This document shows positions 63,132 through 64,000 of a DNA stretch of 64,000 nucleotides, in pieces. The notes beneath the pieces were generated by a model that searched no databases, had not been told where the DNA came from, and was given only the letters and a program-made list of their open reading frames with translations. A program made the position numbers and the translations under genes. Each line of letters starts with the position of its first letter. Within the stretch, counting starts at the first letter, position 1. The stretch is from Rhodospirillaceae bacterium LM-1 (lineage in GTDB: Bacteria; Pseudomonadota; Alphaproteobacteria; Rhodospirillales; WMHbin7): NCBI GenBank assembly GCA_902725215.1, contig CACUVI010000001.1, positions 248,001 to 312,000 of the forward strand, given 5' to 3'.

Positions 63132-64000
63132 CAAAGGTCACGCCTAGTCTGGATTTCAGGCGCGACAGATTGGCTTCGTCGAGGCGCAGTTTTAAAATGG
63201 CCTTATCCTCGCCGTCCTGGCGCTCCAGAACTTCGCCATGCTCGTAAACCCAGGCCATCGAAGCCCCGTCGGAAAGCGAGATCGTAACCGATATCTGGTT
63301 CATCGTTATGGAAATCATTGAATCGATACGCTCGAGAAGCAGCGCGCAGCCGTCGCCCGTCAAAGCGGAAACAGCCAGCTTATGGCCCGGACGCGCCGAA
63401 GCGGCCAAGGCCCCTTCCCGCTCGTCGGCTTCCAGAAGATCGATCTTGTTCAGCGCTTCGATCAGGCGTTGCTCGTAGGCGCTGCCCAGGTCGAGTTCCT
63501 TCAGAACGCTTTCCACATCCTTCTTCTGGGCCTCGGACTCCGGATGCGCCACATCCCGCACATGAATGATCAGATCGGCTTCGCGCACTTCTTCCAGCGT
63601 GGCGCGAAAGGCCGCCACCAGTTCGTGCGGCAGATCGGAAACGAAGCCCACGGTGTCGGACAGAATGACCTTGCGCCCCGAAGGCAGTTGCAGGCCGCGC
63701 ATGGTGGGGTCCAGGGTGGCGAACAGCAGGTCTTGGGCGAAGACGTCCGACTTGGTCAGGCGGTTGAACAGGGTCGATTTTCCGGCATTGGTGTAACCCA
63801 CCAGCGCCACGATGGGGTAAGGGACGCGCTTGCGCGCCTTTCTGTGCAGGTCGCGGGTGCGCTTGACCTCTTCCAATTCCTTTTTCAATCTGGCGATGCG
63901 CTCGCCGATCAGGCGTCGGTCGGTTTCAATCTGCGTTTCGCCAGGGCCGCCCAGGAATCCGAAACCGCCGCGCTGGCGCTCGAGATGGGTCCAGGAGCGC
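63124..64000 (-). CDS. hflX: Ribosome-associated GTPase HflX (N-terminus beyond right edge)
   Basis: About 292 residues of the C-terminal part are present; the N-terminal part lies outside the window. The glycine-rich linker is ERQRGGFGFLGGPGETQIETD, then a coiled-coil stretch, G1 GYTNAGKST, G3 SDTVGFVSDLPHELVAAFRATLEEV and G4 NKID. HflX splits stalled or stressed ribosomes. In many proteobacteria it follows hfq, which would lie to the right. Confidence 0.95.
   Translation of the reverse strand, partial: RSWTHLERQRGGFGFLGGPGETQIETDRRLIGERIARLKKELEEVKRTRDLHRKARKRVPYPIVALVGYTNAGKSTLFNRLTKSDVFAQDLLFATLDPTMRGLQLPSGRKVILSDTVGFVSDLPHELVAAFRATLEEVREADLIIHVRDVAHPESEAQKKDVESVLKELDLGSAYEQRLIEALNKIDLLEADEREGALAASARPGHKLAVSALTGDGCALLLERIDSMISITMNQISVTISLSDGASMAWVYEHGEVLERQDGEDKAILKLRLDEANLSRLKSRLGVTFDD

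Overview
The window is a 64 kb piece of an alphaproteobacterial chromosome, most likely from the Rhodospirillales (Magnetospirillum-like). This is inferred from the compact lepB-rnc-era-(insert)-recO-parC and rpoZ-rsh-pdxJ-acpS blocks, a GAAC-N7-GAAC SOS box in front of lexA, a DUF1127 protein, Bpt, and a globin-coupled chemotaxis transducer. Coding density is high. Many genes overlap by 1-10 bases, and four convergent gene pairs overlap at their 3' ends. No intergenic stretch exceeds about 300 bases. I saw no rRNA, transposase, integrase or CRISPR array.

Layout. 1-6.8 kb: a PAS protein cut by the left edge, a CheY-like receiver, a TPR/glycosyltransferase-like protein, and an RND efflux pair with a near-perfect operator-like palindrome in front. 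6.9-17.5 kb: a PleD-like double receiver with degenerate active sites, a FrnE-type DsbA protein, LysR, DUF1127, a DMT exporter, an alpha/beta hydrolase, an Ntn-hydrolase acylase, a flavin reductase, motAB and an RDD protein. 17.6-26.1 kb: bpt, then a TRAP transporter (dctP facing dctQM), a second divergent TRAP-like permease pair, and a divergent histidine kinase/FixJ-type regulator. 26.2-29.9 kb: a SulP transporter, a multicopper oxidase and a small Cys/His protein. 30-42.8 kb: a housekeeping block on the minus strand (parC, recO, a DUF4926/DUF6883 pair, era, rnc, lepB, acpS, pdxJ, rsh, rpoZ, clpP, tig, tRNA-Leu), broken only by one plus-strand metallophosphoesterase. 43-53.7 kb: the globin-coupled transducer, nnr, a second TPR/glycosyltransferase-like protein, dadA, trpGDC, moaC, moeA and lexA. 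53.8-54.8 kb: a small AT-richer island of three unrecognised minus-strand genes, one with a PD-(D/E)XK nuclease pattern. 55-59 kb: an FbpABC-type ferric iron importer whose permease gene has an in-frame TAG. 59-64 kb: mazG, an MFS transporter, a putative lipoprotein, an SDR, an inositol monophosphatase-family protein and hflX, which runs off the right edge.

Points of most interest: (i) the three-gene island after lexA; (ii) the DUF6883/DUF4926 pair between era and recO, which looks like a toxin-antitoxin or immunity-type module; (iii) a reduced TRAP-like permease pair back-to-back with a membrane histidine kinase, next to a conventional TRAP system whose two convergent transcription units share a TGGTAWTACCTA element resembling a FadR/LldR-type GntR operator; (iv) the amber codon in fbpB, in the same frame as its downstream half; (v) a PleD-like protein with no phosphoacceptor in its first receiver and no GGDEF motif.

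All functional calls come from reading motifs and family resemblance by eye. No database search was run, and residue numbers were counted by hand.
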